NCBI GenBank assembly: GCA_902519235.1
Contig: CABYJE010000007.1
Span: 1-46,056, forward strand
Source: an uncultured Prochlorococcus sp.
Lineage (GTDB): Bacteria; Cyanobacteriota; Cyanobacteriia; PCC-6307; Cyanobiaceae
Reading direction: 5' to 3'
DNA length: 46,056 nucleotides
Below the pieces are notes generated by a model that worked only from the letters and a program-made list of their open reading frames with translations, was not told where the DNA came from and searched no databases. This document shows positions 1 through 6,588 of the stretch, piece after piece; within the stretch, counting starts at the first letter, position 1, and every line of letters begins with the position of its first letter. The position numbers and the translations under genes were made by a program.

Positions 1-105
1 ATTAAATTGTATTGACTTTCAATTTCTTGAGAAGAAAAATTTCCCATAAACATAGGTACTATTTTTCTATAGTAGATCAATTGTCAATCAACTAAAAATT
101 AACTA

Positions 106-417
106 TTAACTGGAGGCTGCTGAAATTTCTTTATGGACTGAAAGAAATTCTTTATCTGTTAATACTGGGGTAACTTCAATTTCTACGCCAAAATTATCGA
201 CCCAGATACTACTCCATTTCCATATGTTCTGATGATTTGAAGATTCAACTATTGCCCAACCATTAGCTCCCTCAGGATTTACTACTCGATTAAGAACTTT
301 AAACCCATCAAATTCATCACCTTCGCATCCTCCTTCAACAAAACCAGCGAATGCTTCGGCCCCTTGCATATGACTTTCTTGATCTGGAAACTGCCAGTGT
401 ACGATGTAAGTTTGCAT
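106..417 (-). CDS. DUF3303-like small protein
   Basis: A 103-residue protein beginning MQTYIVHWQFPDQ. The opening and the acidic middle (EGGCEGDEFDGF) resemble the small ferredoxin-like alpha/beta proteins annotated as DUF3303 in marine picocyanobacteria. The match is from memory of the family and was not searched. It has no signal peptide or membrane segment, so it should be cytosolic. The function of the family is not known. It is transcribed leftwards, alone, with an AT-rich upstream region before the small RNA candidate on the other strand. Confidence 0.72.
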   Translation of the reverse strand: MQTYIVHWQFPDQESHMQGAEAFAGFVEGGCEGDEFDGFKVLNRVVNPEGANGWAIVESSNHQNIWKWSSIWVDNFGVEIEVTPVLTDKEFLSVHKEISAASS

Positions 418-541
418 GAATAAAATAATTTTTTTAATTATTAATTATCGAATTTAAAAATTAAATAAAAAGTCTTTAAACACTAATTAAAAAAGCAAAA
501 ACCTAAAAGACAAAATAACAAAAAAAAGACTCTTACGAGCC

Positions 542-666
542 TAGGTGATGGGGACTCCTATAATGACAAATTAAACAGAAACAAACAACCCCATCAATAG
601 GTAATTTTAAGTACTTACAAACACCATATGTAGTGCTAAGATTTTAAAAAGGTTAGGTGATGGGGA
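542..666 (+). repeat. 13-bp direct repeat pair flanking RNA candidate
   Basis: TAGGTGATGGGGA occurs perfectly at 542-554 and 654-666, 112 bp apart. One copy lies just upstream of the -10 box and the other inside the proposed transcript. The inner copy is complementary over 8 bases (TGATGGGG, 658-665) to CCCCATCA at 589-596, so the transcript can form a long-range stem. The upstream copy has the same complementarity at DNA level but lies outside the RNA. Confidence 0.7.
559..564 (+). promoter_or_regulatory. -10 box of small RNA candidate
   Basis: A perfect TATAAT, placed about 7 bases before the proposed start of the RNA that ends at the terminator at 686-708. No clear -35 box is seen upstream, where there is A-rich sequence and one copy of a 13-bp repeat. 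Promoter use is inferred from the box and the downstream terminator. Confidence 0.4.
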
Positions 667-708
667 TTATCCTGCTTTTTGACTGGGGCGAAGCTGTCGC
701 CCTTTTTT
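571..708 (+). ncRNA. candidate small RNA, about 138 nt
   Basis: No coding frame fills this stretch, yet it has a -10 box just upstream, an 8-bp internal complement (589-596 with 658-665) and a textbook intrinsic terminator at its end. The single-stranded 5' part contains AACAGAAACAAACAACC, which recalls the unpaired A/C-rich motifs of cyanobacterial Yfr RNAs, but I cannot assign it to a named family. The RNA ends 1 base before the ATG of the DUF1651 gene. An alternative is an attenuating leader for that gene. Confidence 0.45.
686..708 (+). terminator. intrinsic terminator
   Basis: Stem GGGCGA (686-691), loop AGCTG, stem TCGCCC (697-702), followed by six T residues (703-708). The downstream ATG follows at once at 709, so this hairpin ends an upstream RNA or controls read-through into the next gene. 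Confidence 0.85.
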
Positions 709-969
709 ATGGAAAAATTTACTTTAATAAATCAAGCCAAATCGCAGATTAAAATATTTGAACCTTTTGAAGATAGTTCAAAGACCCCCTCTACGATAGA
801 TGCAATTTTAATCTCTTATGGTTGTGTGCTTAAGCGATCAAGTAAGCCAGTTATGAAAGGCTCTAGAGTCGAATCTATCGAAGAAGCGAGAAAAGAATAT
901 AAAAAACTATTAGAGGAAGGGTGGGAAAAAACTTGTATATTCAACAGTTTTTTTAAAAAAAAATGGTGA
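709..969 (+). CDS. DUF1651-like small protein
   Basis: An 86-residue protein from ATG 709. An upstream in-frame TTG at 679 would place the start inside the terminator stem and is unlikely. The C-terminal part, EEARKEYKKLLEEGWEKT, has the basic helix followed by a Gly-Trp pair that I associate with DUF1651 proteins of Prochlorococcus and marine Synechococcus; function unknown. No signal or membrane segment. A relative with the same ending pattern lies at 13044-13313. Because the ATG abuts the terminator poly-T tract, translation may depend on read-through of that hairpin or on a promoter hidden within it. Confidence 0.6.
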   Translation: MEKFTLINQAKSQIKIFEPFEDSSKTPSTIDAILISYGCVLKRSSKPVMKGSRVESIEEARKEYKKLLEEGWEKTCIFNSFFKKKW

Positions 970-1042
970 ATAGGTACTTTACCTAAAATTTGACATTATT
1001 AAAAATTAATTGCTAGATAAGCTTCAGAATGGAAGTTTAACC

Positions 1043-1210
1043 ATGAATAAAGACATTTATTCAAATATTAAAGATTCTGATGCTTTGGAAAGTTTTTTTG
1101 AATGTATAACTTCTTGTAGCATCAATAGTGAGGGAGTTGATTGCACAACAGCTTGTTATGCTAAGCATTTAGAACCAAACAATATCGATTACCCTTTAAA
1201 ATTTTCATAA
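1043..1210 (+). CDS. small twin-CX3C protein
   Basis: A 55-residue protein from ATG 1043 (a TTG 33 bases upstream is in frame but less likely). It has four cysteines arranged as CITSC, eight residues, CTTAC, that is CX3C-X8-CX3C, on a predicted helical stretch followed by YAKH. Twin CX3C pairs are known to form disulfide-linked helical hairpins or metal sites in unrelated protein families; which applies here is not known. There is no signal peptide, so it should be cytosolic. I do not recognise the family. Confidence 0.55.
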   Translation: MNKDIYSNIKDSDALESFFECITSCSINSEGVDCTTACYAKHLEPNNIDYPLKFS

Positions 1211-1243
1211 TCAAAACTTATTTATAATTGTTATATTTCATTG

Positions 1244-1357
1244 ATGTTATTTCCTCCTCCTCAAGCTATTTTTGGTCTATTGCTTTTATCTATTGCGGTC
1301 GTTCTAATCTGGGATATTAGATACAATCCTTTTGGAGAAGACGAAGACGGAATTTAA
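1244..1357 (+). CDS. 37-residue single-pass membrane protein
   Basis: Reads MLFPPPQAIFGLLLLSIAVV, then a charged tail with GEDEDGI. It has one hydrophobic segment of about 18 residues and an acidic C-terminus, a layout common among small thylakoid or photosystem-associated peptides. No specific family is recognised. Its stop lies 3 bases from the stop of the convergent small gene at 1361-1477. Confidence 0.5.
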   Translation: MLFPPPQAIFGLLLLSIAVVLIWDIRYNPFGEDEDGI

Positions 1358-1360
1358 TCT

Positions 1361-1477
1361 TCAACTAGGGAGCTGATTTGTAGGTGGTGCGTGAAATTGC
1401 CGTTTCTTTCTTTTGAGTCTTTTGTAAGCGACTAAAAAGCCTAATAATAACAATGTAATAGCTATTGAGTTAATCAT
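1361..1477 (-). CDS. 38-residue single-pass membrane protein
   Basis: Reads MINSIAITLLLLGFLVAYKR, then a strongly basic stretch (LKRKKRQ) and a proline-containing tail. One N-terminal membrane segment followed by positive charges suggests an N-out, C-in anchor. It is convergent with the 37-residue membrane protein next door, and the two stops are almost touching. No function can be given. Confidence 0.45.
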   Translation of the reverse strand: MINSIAITLLLLGFLVAYKRLKRKKRQFHAPPTNQLPS

Positions 1478-1652
1478 ATAAAGTAGTTTTATATATATAA
1501 AAACAAATATGTTCTAAATATCAATAACTAAAGTTATTTTTTTAAGTGACTAATTAAGGACTAATTTTTAATATTTAGCTTTTTAATTAGGCACCTTAAA
1601 CAACCAAGAGAAAATGCTTATCTCACCAAAAGTAATTGCTATGCAATAAGAA

Positions 1653-1757
1653 TCACTTTTTCTTATTTCTCATTTGATATTGCAAAACAGCTTTTAGATG
1701 TTGTACTTCTTTTTCTAAAGCCTCAATTCTTTTTTCTAGTTCTTCATTTGTTGCCAT
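1653..1757 (-). CDS. 34-residue coiled-coil peptide
   Basis: Starts MATNEELEKRIEALEKEVQH and continues with LKAVLQYQM and a lysine tail. Leucine and isoleucine recur every three or four residues over about 25 positions, a clear short coiled coil that could dimerise. It resembles the SlyX/leucine-zipper type of mini-protein in layout only. No neighbour on the same strand suggests a partner. Confidence 0.5.
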   Translation of the reverse strand: MATNEELEKRIEALEKEVQHLKAVLQYQMRNKKK

Positions 1758-1902
1758 ATTATTTAGAGATAAATTCCATAATGTTTATACTATTAAAAAA
1801 GCGCCTTGTTACTCATGGTAAATGTCTAATAAGTAATAGAACCTATTGATGTGCATAATCTCTCTAGATAAATTATGCAGAGTATAAATTTAGAGGTAAT
1901 TT

Positions 1903-2046
1903 ATGAGTGGAGATTATGAGACACTAGAAATAAATCAACCTAAAATTACATATTTTCAGAAAAGATCCGAAAATAATACAGAATGGTTAGATGAATTAAT
2001 CAACCAAATTGAAGATATGAAAAACAATATATCCAAATCTGCTTAA
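1903..2046 (+). CDS. 47-residue hypothetical, first gene of small operon
   Basis: An acidic soluble protein from ATG 1903 with an amphipathic C-terminal helix (WLDELINQIEDMKNN). GAGG at 1893-1896 sits 6 bases before the ATG and could serve as ribosome binding site. Its TAA overlaps the ATG of the next gene by one base (TAATG), so the two are likely translated in a coupled way. It begins a run of seven same-strand genes ending at 3926. Family unknown. Confidence 0.5.
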   Translation: MSGDYETLEINQPKITYFQKRSENNTEWLDELINQIEDMKNNISKSA

Positions 2047-2162
2047 TGACAGAAAAAGAGTTAAAAGAATTAGAGAAATTTGTAAAAGAAAATGGATACA
2101 ATGACGAGCTACAAGATATATATTTAAGGGAAGTCATTGACAGAAATAAAGAATACGAATGA
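2046..2162 (+). CDS. 38-residue charged hypothetical
   Basis: Begins MTEKELKELEKFVKENGYND and ends with an acidic and basic tail; predicted to be one long helix with a break at NGY. It starts by a TAATG overlap with the preceding gene and ends in an ATGA overlap with the next, so it sits in the middle of a translationally coupled trio. No function is recognised. Confidence 0.5.
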   Translation: MTEKELKELEKFVKENGYNDELQDIYLREVIDRNKEYE

Positions 2163-2389
2163 GATCAAATTTTCGACCAAATATTCGACTAGCTACAAAC
2201 ATTCTTTTAGTTATTGGTACTTTTGCTATTGCTTTAAAGATTGCTCCAATAGCAGAGGTATATCAGGAAAAAAATTTATGTATTAAATATTTAAAACATC
2301 AAATAGATCGAGACAAACTTATCAAAAGACTAAAAATAGTTAAACAAGCAAATCCATCTAGTATTTGTGACTCTATCCTTAAAAGTTAA
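2159..2389 (+). CDS. 76-residue membrane-anchored hypothetical
   Basis: One N-terminal membrane segment (about residues 12-28, ATNILLVIGTFAIALKIAPI) is followed by a basic outer or inner domain with two cysteines (LCIKY near 41 and SSICDS near 69). Layout and size resemble the gene at 6589-6819, also a membrane anchor plus two-cysteine tail, though the sequences are not clearly homologous. ATG overlaps the stop of the gene before; the MauE-like gene starts two bases after its stop. A role linked to the copper/redox cassette downstream is inference from position. Confidence 0.55.
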   Translation: MRSNFRPNIRLATNILLVIGTFAIALKIAPIAEVYQEKNLCIKYLKHQIDRDKLIKRLKIVKQANPSSICDSILKS

Positions 2390-2391
2390 AA

Positions 2392-2844
2392 ATGAATATT
2401 AAGTCATTTACCCCATTAATTGCAGTCTTTGGTACTTCATTTCTAATAACCATTTCATCACTTAAAAGTTTCCAAGTTTTTATGGGGATATCAATTTGTC
2501 TTTTAGCGATGCTCAAGCTTATGGATATTGAAGCTTTTGGAACAAGTTATAAGAAATATGATTTAATATCTTCTAAATTTGCTGGCTGGATATATATTTA
2601 TCCTTTTTGCGAATTATTAATTGGAATAAGTTTTCTTAATTCTTCTCCACCCTCGTTAATTATTTTTATTGCCCTAATTTTAGGAATTTCTGGAATGATT
2701 TCAGTATTTAAGGCTGTTTATTTGGATAAATTAAAATTAAATTGTGCATGTATCGGTGGATATGCAAAAACTCCTTTGGGAATTGTTAGTTTTATCGAAA
2801 ATCTTTTAATGGCAATTATGAGTGTCTTAATTTTAATTAATTAG
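2392..2844 (+). CDS. MauE/DoxX-like redox-associated membrane protein
   Basis: A 150-residue integral membrane protein with about four hydrophobic segments. The pattern of a glycine-rich second half and LNCACIGGYAKTPLG before the last helix matches the MauE/DoxX-like family, whose members assist disulfide or redox chemistry outside the membrane. The Cys-X-Cys lies at about residues 117-119. It is directly followed by a DUF411 protein, a pairing that suggests metal or thiol handling in the periplasm. Substrate unknown; family assignment is by pattern only. Confidence 0.65.
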   Translation: MNIKSFTPLIAVFGTSFLITISSLKSFQVFMGISICLLAMLKLMDIEAFGTSYKKYDLISSKFAGWIYIYPFCELLIGISFLNSSPPSLIIFIALILGISGMISVFKAVYLDKLKLNCACIGGYAKTPLGIVSFIENLLMAIMSVLILIN

Positions 2845-2905
2845 CGATTTAATAAATTTTGATTTATGTTTAATTTAAATATTAAATTTAATCTTCATAA
2901 TTAGC

Positions 2906-3460
2906 ATGGCACTAAAAAAAATATATATGAAAAGAGGATTTTTAAATTATCTAATTTTTTCTGGAATTCTTTTTACAAATATAATTAATCCAGATAAGAG
3001 CATTGCTTTAACTCAAGAAAATATAGATATCCCAAAAGTTGTTTCTTACAGATCAGCATCATGTGGTTGTTGCAAAAAATGGATCAACCATTTAAGAGAT
3101 AATGGATTAGAAGTTGTTGATAATATAGTTGAGGATGTTTCAGTAATTAAAAACCAATATCAAATTCCCAATAATCTTAGATCATGTCACTCTGCTCAAA
3201 TAGCTAACTATACGATTGAAGGACATGTCCCGATTGAATCAATAAATAAACTTTTTAGAGAAAAACCAAATATCAATGGGATAGCAGTTCCAGGAATGCC
3301 ACTTGGCTCTCCAGGGATGGAAATGCATTCTCACGAATCGCACTCTCATGATTATGAAAACTACAAAGTAGTTTCATTTAGTAAAACTGGCAAAACAAAA
3401 ATATTTGATAGAATCTCTTTAATGCAAATTCTTATTTGGAATAATGAATATTTTTCTTAG
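2906..3460 (+). CDS. DUF411 periplasmic copper-type metal-binding protein
   Basis: A 184-residue exported protein. An N-terminal hydrophobic signal (about 11-35) is followed by the DUF411 hallmarks in order: SASCGCCKKW (cysteines 53, 55, 56), LRSCHSAQ (94-95), YTIEGHVP (about 102-109), GIAVPGMPLGSPGMEM (125-140). A histidine-rich tail, HSHESHSHD, follows and could bind copper. DUF411 proteins have been linked to copper resistance in proteobacteria. The start could also be the ATG at 2927, which gives a more typical signal peptide (MKRGFLNYLIF). It overlaps the next gene by 17 bases. Confidence 0.9.
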   Translation: MALKKIYMKRGFLNYLIFSGILFTNIINPDKSIALTQENIDIPKVVSYRSASCGCCKKWINHLRDNGLEVVDNIVEDVSVIKNQYQIPNNLRSCHSAQIANYTIEGHVPIESINKLFREKPNINGIAVPGMPLGSPGMEMHSHESHSHDYENYKVVSFSKTGKTKIFDRISLMQILIWNNEYFS

Positions 3461-3665
3461 AAATTTTAAATTTTTTATTTTTTTATTTTTCTTATCTCTA
3501 AATTTAAATAGTTATTCGCAAGCACATATGAGGGGTACATTTCTTTCTGAAGAGGACGCCGAAAATCGATCTTTAGAACTTGGTTGCGAAGGAATACATA
3601 AGAATCAAGATAAATGGATGCCATGCAAAAACGAAAAAGAATTACATATCTATTTGAGGAAATAA
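3444..3665 (+). CDS. DUF3721 secreted protein
   Basis: A 73-residue protein with an N-terminal signal (residues 1-27, rich in Phe and Leu) and a mature part with the DUF3721 pattern: MRGTFLSEEDAENRSLELGC, then GIHKNQDKWMPCKNE. The two cysteines, the His and the WMPC motif are the conserved positions. Function is not established. Its position between a DUF411 protein and a PepSY-type membrane protein argues for a periplasmic metal-related role; this is inference. The start overlaps the DUF411 gene, and the next gene begins immediately after its stop. Confidence 0.85.
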   Translation: MNIFLRNFKFFIFLFFLSLNLNSYSQAHMRGTFLSEEDAENRSLELGCEGIHKNQDKWMPCKNEKELHIYLRK

Positions 3666-3926
3666 ATGGGAAAATTAAAAACCGATAAAAGAAAAATTCA
3701 CAGAAAAATAACCGCAATTTCAGCAATCCCTTTACTAATTACTATTGTAACTGGGACTATTTATAGTATTTTTCAACCACTAGGAATAGATGCTTTTTGG
3801 TTAATAAAATGGCATACAGGTAATTTTGGCATTATTAATTTGCAACCTTTTTACTCGATATTTCTTGGTATAGCTTCAATAATCTCAATAATATCTGGCG
3901 TTAAACTATTACAAAAAAAATCTTAA
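3666..3926 (+). CDS. PepSY-associated-type membrane protein
   Basis: An 86-residue protein with two membrane helices. The opening KIHRKITAISAIPLLITIVT, followed by a histidine in WHTG between helices, resembles PepSY-associated membrane proteins, which occur with iron or copper reduction and uptake genes. His13 in the first turn and His51 in the loop could bind a metal or haem. ATG follows the stop of the DUF3721 gene with no gap, so it closes the cassette. Confidence 0.65.
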   Translation: MGKLKTDKRKIHRKITAISAIPLLITIVTGTIYSIFQPLGIDAFWLIKWHTGNFGIINLQPFYSIFLGIASIISIISGVKLLQKKS

Positions 3927-3954
3927 ATATATTCTAAGCCAAGCCAAAATTTAA

Positions 3955-4152
3955 CTAATTAATACTATTTGCGCCTCCACTTACTAAGAAAATTATCGCT
4001 CCTAGTGCCATTGTTGCTACACCCATATAAGGGTATTTCTTAATTCTTGATTTAGTAATTGGAAGCAATGAAAGGTATCTATCAGATTTATTTAATTCAT
4101 TTTTTTGTCTAGGTGGCAATCCTAATTCTTCTCTTCTTTTAGCTTCGCCCAT
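3955..4152 (-). CDS. DUF2839 protein, copy 1
   Basis: A 65-residue protein that begins MGEAKRREELGLPPRQK, the signature opening of the DUF2839 family of cyanobacteria. A C-terminal membrane helix (about 42-58, MGVATMALGAIIFLVSGG) makes it a tail-anchored protein with a basic cytosolic face. Function unknown. A second copy is at 6371-6586. It is convergent with the copper-type cassette, 28 bp away. Confidence 0.85.
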   Translation of the reverse strand: MGEAKRREELGLPPRQKNELNKSDRYLSLLPITKSRIKKYPYMGVATMALGAIIFLVSGGANSIN

Positions 4153-4258
4153 AATCTTAAATTTGTTTATGTATCAATATTAAAAATTATGTTCTACACC
4201 TGCGAGTTAACTTTATTAAAAACAGAGGTCCTTTGTAGATAAACAAATTATTTAAAAT

Positions 4259-4405
4259 TTATTTAGCCTTCTTTAAATATAGATTCTTTGTATTTGCCTG
4301 ATCTGATGTAAATAACAAAATTAAGATAGTTCCAACTAGAAATGAAAAAATCATTGTCAAACCAACAACTTCAACCATTTCACTAGGCAGATAATTTAGA
4401 AACAT
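4259..4405 (-). CDS. 48-residue single-pass membrane protein
   Basis: Reads MFLNYLPSEMVEVVGLTMIF, then SFLVGTILILLF and a polar, lysine-rich tail. One membrane helix; a shorter start at the internal Met (ATG 4378) gives 39 residues. Small size and layout suggest a membrane-complex accessory peptide, but no family is recognised. Confidence 0.45.
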   Translation of the reverse strand: MFLNYLPSEMVEVVGLTMIFSFLVGTILILLFTSDQANTKNLYLKKAK

Positions 4406-4556
4406 TAATGAATAGATCTCTTATCTTAAACTTAGCAATTGTATCTTTTATGTAAAGTAAGTATTCCTCCTTAAATTTCGAAAAGAGCTTTCAGAGACTT
4501 TTTAAACTTTATTTTTATTTGCGGGATAAATCTATTTCTAGCCGATCACAATTTTC

Positions 4557-4847
4557 TTATTTAGCTATTCCTATTTTCTTAAGCAATTTCAGGTAAGGCA
4601 AGGCCCAATTACCAAAGGTAAAAGAGATTGTCGTATTTTTTGTAGTTGGAAATAATGTTTTAGAACGTTTAGAGGCTAATTTAGAAAATATCTTAATAGT
4701 CTCTACTTCTAGATTATCCATATACAATTTTTTTTGAACACCTCGATCTTTCTTTTGGGGCAAATAATTTTCTATAAACCATAAAACTTGTTCTAAATTT
4801 GATTTATTGGGTGCGTTTTTAATTTGTTTATTTTTCTTTTGAAACAT
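4557..4847 (-). CDS. hypothetical protein
   Basis: A 96-residue basic soluble protein starting MFQKKNKQIKNAPNKSN. The middle (LEQVLWFIENYLPQKK) is a likely amphipathic helix and the end (NWALPYLKLLKKIGIAK) another. No signal or clear domain. It stands alone on the minus strand between AT-rich gaps. Not recognised. Confidence 0.5.
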   Translation of the reverse strand: MFQKKNKQIKNAPNKSNLEQVLWFIENYLPQKKDRGVQKKLYMDNLEVETIKIFSKLASKRSKTLFPTTKNTTISFTFGNWALPYLKLLKKIGIAK

Positions 4848-4980
4848 ATTTATTTACCTCTTAATTACTGAATTAAACTTGCCATTTATATAATTTAAAT
4901 CAATAGTACACTCATCAAAATTTTGTTCTTTTTAATAATCGATAATCAAAAAAATAAATTAATAATTACGTTGTTTTTAT

Positions 4981-5010
4981 AAAAAAAAAGAGAGGGATAA
5001 AACCCCCTCT
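4981..5010 (-). terminator. intrinsic terminator of 5037-5207 gene
   Basis: Read on the minus strand: AGAGGG stem (5010-5005), an 8-base loop, CCCTCT stem (4996-4991), then CT and nine further T. It lies 27 bp after the stop of the small gene at 5037-5207. Confidence 0.8.
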
Positions 5011-5036
5011 AAATTGATCAGTTTCAAAAAAAGAAT

Positions 5037-5207
5037 TTAATTTTTTGAGTCTTTCAATTTCATTTCTTTTTGTGTTTTCCTGATTCTTTCTTCAAAGACG
5101 GATCTTCTGTATGGAGTAACTTCTCCACTTTTAGTAGCCAAAAGTTGGGCTTCATAAAGCCTATTGGCTCTTTTGATTTTTTCTCTTATTTGTAAGAGGT
5201 TATTCAT
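5037..5207 (-). CDS. 56-residue charged helical protein
   Basis: Begins MNNLLQIREKIKRANRLYEA and continues with a GEVTPYRRSVFEERIRK segment and a lysine tail. It is almost entirely helix-forming and rich in Arg, Lys and Glu, so it could bind nucleic acid or form a helical hairpin. It is followed by a strong terminator, which supports a real short transcript. Family not recognised. Confidence 0.6.
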   Translation of the reverse strand: MNNLLQIREKIKRANRLYEAQLLATKSGEVTPYRRSVFEERIRKTQKEMKLKDSKN

Positions 5208-5393
5208 GGTCTTTTGCAGTTAATGAGAATCCCGTTCCCTACTCCCATTTCATGCGTCCAGAGATATAAACTTGGATGAACGTAAGTGATCAATAACATC
5301 TTTAAAAAAAATTTGTGAGTAATTTTTACTAAATTTTTCTTAAAAAATAAATATTGAATAGATAGTAAGAACAAGGTTTTAATATTTCCTAAA

Positions 5394-5669
5394 TTAGGAT
5401 AATAAAATTGTTTGCGACCCATCATTATTATCCTGAATCACTATTTTTTTATTAGGGAAAATATCTGATAATATTCTTTTCAAATTTGAATTATCTGAAT
5501 GAATTATATTACTCATATTTTTTGAATTAATTTTCCAATTTTCATCTACAAATAGTTCTTTATCATCGCCTTTTTCATTCTCCAGTGATGTCTTTTTTAG
5601 AATCTTAAGTAACAGTTCTGAATCATAATCTTTAAATTCTTCAGGGCCCTCTTTTAATTTTTTAATCAT
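5394..5669 (-). CDS. hypothetical acidic protein
   Basis: A 91-residue soluble protein starting MIKKLKEGPEEFKDYDSELL and ending IVIQDNNDGSQTILLS. The N-terminal half is helical and acidic; the last 30 residues look like two beta strands. No signal or membrane segment. Unrecognised, probably a lineage-specific gene. Confidence 0.5.
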   Translation of the reverse strand: MIKKLKEGPEEFKDYDSELLLKILKKTSLENEKGDDKELFVDENWKINSKNMSNIIHSDNSNLKRILSDIFPNKKIVIQDNNDGSQTILLS

Positions 5670-5894
5670 TATTTAGAAATCTAATGTTTCTAAATCTTGC
5701 ATAAGAAATTTGAAGAATACAAGGTATTAATTACCTAAAAATTTCTCTTAAGATAAAAAATCCAGATACATTTAAAATAATTTTCTTTAGAAAATTTAAT
5801 TCCAAAATAGCTAAAGAATGATATTTAAAAAGATTAATTAATCATTTACACCATTTATTTACTTGTTAGGTTGCAATTAAGAGAATCAGAAAAG

Positions 5895-6026
5895 ATGCCA
5901 AGAGTAATTAACAAAAAAATTAGACTTTTAAGATGGTTAAATTCAGGCATGATACTACCATTTATCATTATGGCTGCATACTCATCAATCATTCTTTATG
6001 GTGTTTTATTTATCCTAATAAAATAG
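5895..6026 (+). CDS. 43-residue single-pass membrane protein
   Basis: Reads MPRVINKKIRLLRWLNSGMI, then a long hydrophobic segment (LPFIIMAAYSSIILYGVLFILIK) of about 23 residues. A basic N-terminus before one helix predicts N-in topology. No family recognised. Its stop is 10 bp from the stop of the convergent gene at 6036-6170. Confidence 0.5.
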   Translation: MPRVINKKIRLLRWLNSGMILPFIIMAAYSSIILYGVLFILIK

Positions 6027-6035
6027 TTTTTTAAT

Positions 6036-6170
6036 TTAAGCAGCTAAGTTTTCCTCAGATTTAGACATAATTATTGCAGCTTTTTTTAATAAACTAACTA
6101 CTTCTTTTCTTCCAACTGCATTATCAGCTTGACGCATTATTTCATAATATTTTTTATTTATTTTCTTCAT
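6036..6170 (-). CDS. 44-residue helical hypothetical
   Basis: Begins MKKINKKYYEIMRQADNAVG and continues RKEVVSLLKKAAIIMSKSEE. A soluble, basic two-helix peptide with a TPR-like turn (ADNAVGRKEVVSLLKKA). Not recognised; no partner is evident beside it. Confidence 0.45.
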   Translation of the reverse strand: MKKINKKYYEIMRQADNAVGRKEVVSLLKKAAIIMSKSEENLAA

Positions 6171-6347
6171 AAATAGTTTTAATTTAATCTAAAATTACAA
6201 CACAATATGATGGTGTCAACTGTAAATAATTCTCATATATTATTGCTTTGATTATTTTTGCACAATAAAAATTGCTCATTGATTATCCTTCAAATTTTTA
6301 ATTGATGATACCAAAAAATCATAAATATCAAAATTAATAATCCTTTT

Positions 6348-6389
6348 AATTAAGCTATATTGAAGGATAATTAAGCTATATTGAAGGAT
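6348..6389. repeat. perfect 21-bp tandem duplication
   Basis: A 21-bp unit beginning AATTAAGCTATATTGAAGG is present twice in perfect tandem (6348-6368 and 6369-6389). The second copy holds the last six codons and stop of the DUF2839 gene at 6371-6586 (minus strand); the first is just beyond the stop. As 21 bp is seven codons, the duplication is in phase but silent because the stop comes first. Perfect identity suggests a recent slip. Confidence 0.9.
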
Positions 6390-6586
6390 TTGAAAACATA
6401 AAATAAACCTCCGATTAGGATCAATATTGCAGCTCCATAAAAAAGAAAAGGGATAATTGGATATTTATACAATGTAGACCTTACTTTTTGTTGTATGGCT
6501 TTTTTATCAAGTTGAGGCAACTTTATATCTTCAGCTTTTTCTCTAGGCGGAATACCTAAATTTTTTCTTCTCTTTGCCTCTCCCAT
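6371..6586 (-). CDS. DUF2839 protein, copy 2
   Basis: A 71-residue protein starting at the ATG of MGEAKRRKNLGIPPREKAED; a longer in-frame start nine codons upstream would precede this conserved opening and is not favoured. It has one C-terminal membrane helix (about 48-66, IIPFLFYGAAILILIGGLF). It shares the opening and the helix layout with copy 1 at 3955-4152 but diverges between, so they are old paralogues. It lies 2 bp downstream of the gene at 6589-6819, probably in one transcript. Function unknown. Confidence 0.85.
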   Translation of the reverse strand: MGEAKRRKNLGIPPREKAEDIKLPQLDKKAIQQKVRSTLYKYPIIPFLFYGAAILILIGGLFYVFKSFNIA

Positions 6587-6588
6587 AA

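Noticed and set aside
679-708. TTG start adding ten residues to the DUF1651-like gene
   Set aside because: Those codons form the stem and T-run of a strong terminator, and an ATG follows immediately.
3475-3726. 83-residue minus-strand frame over the DUF3721 gene
   Set aside because: It is the antisense shadow of a well-supported exported protein gene.
5204-5425. 73-residue frame on the minus strand between two small genes
   Set aside because: It overlaps the start of one small gene and the end of another on the same strand, has no recognisable pattern and looks like AT-rich chance translation.
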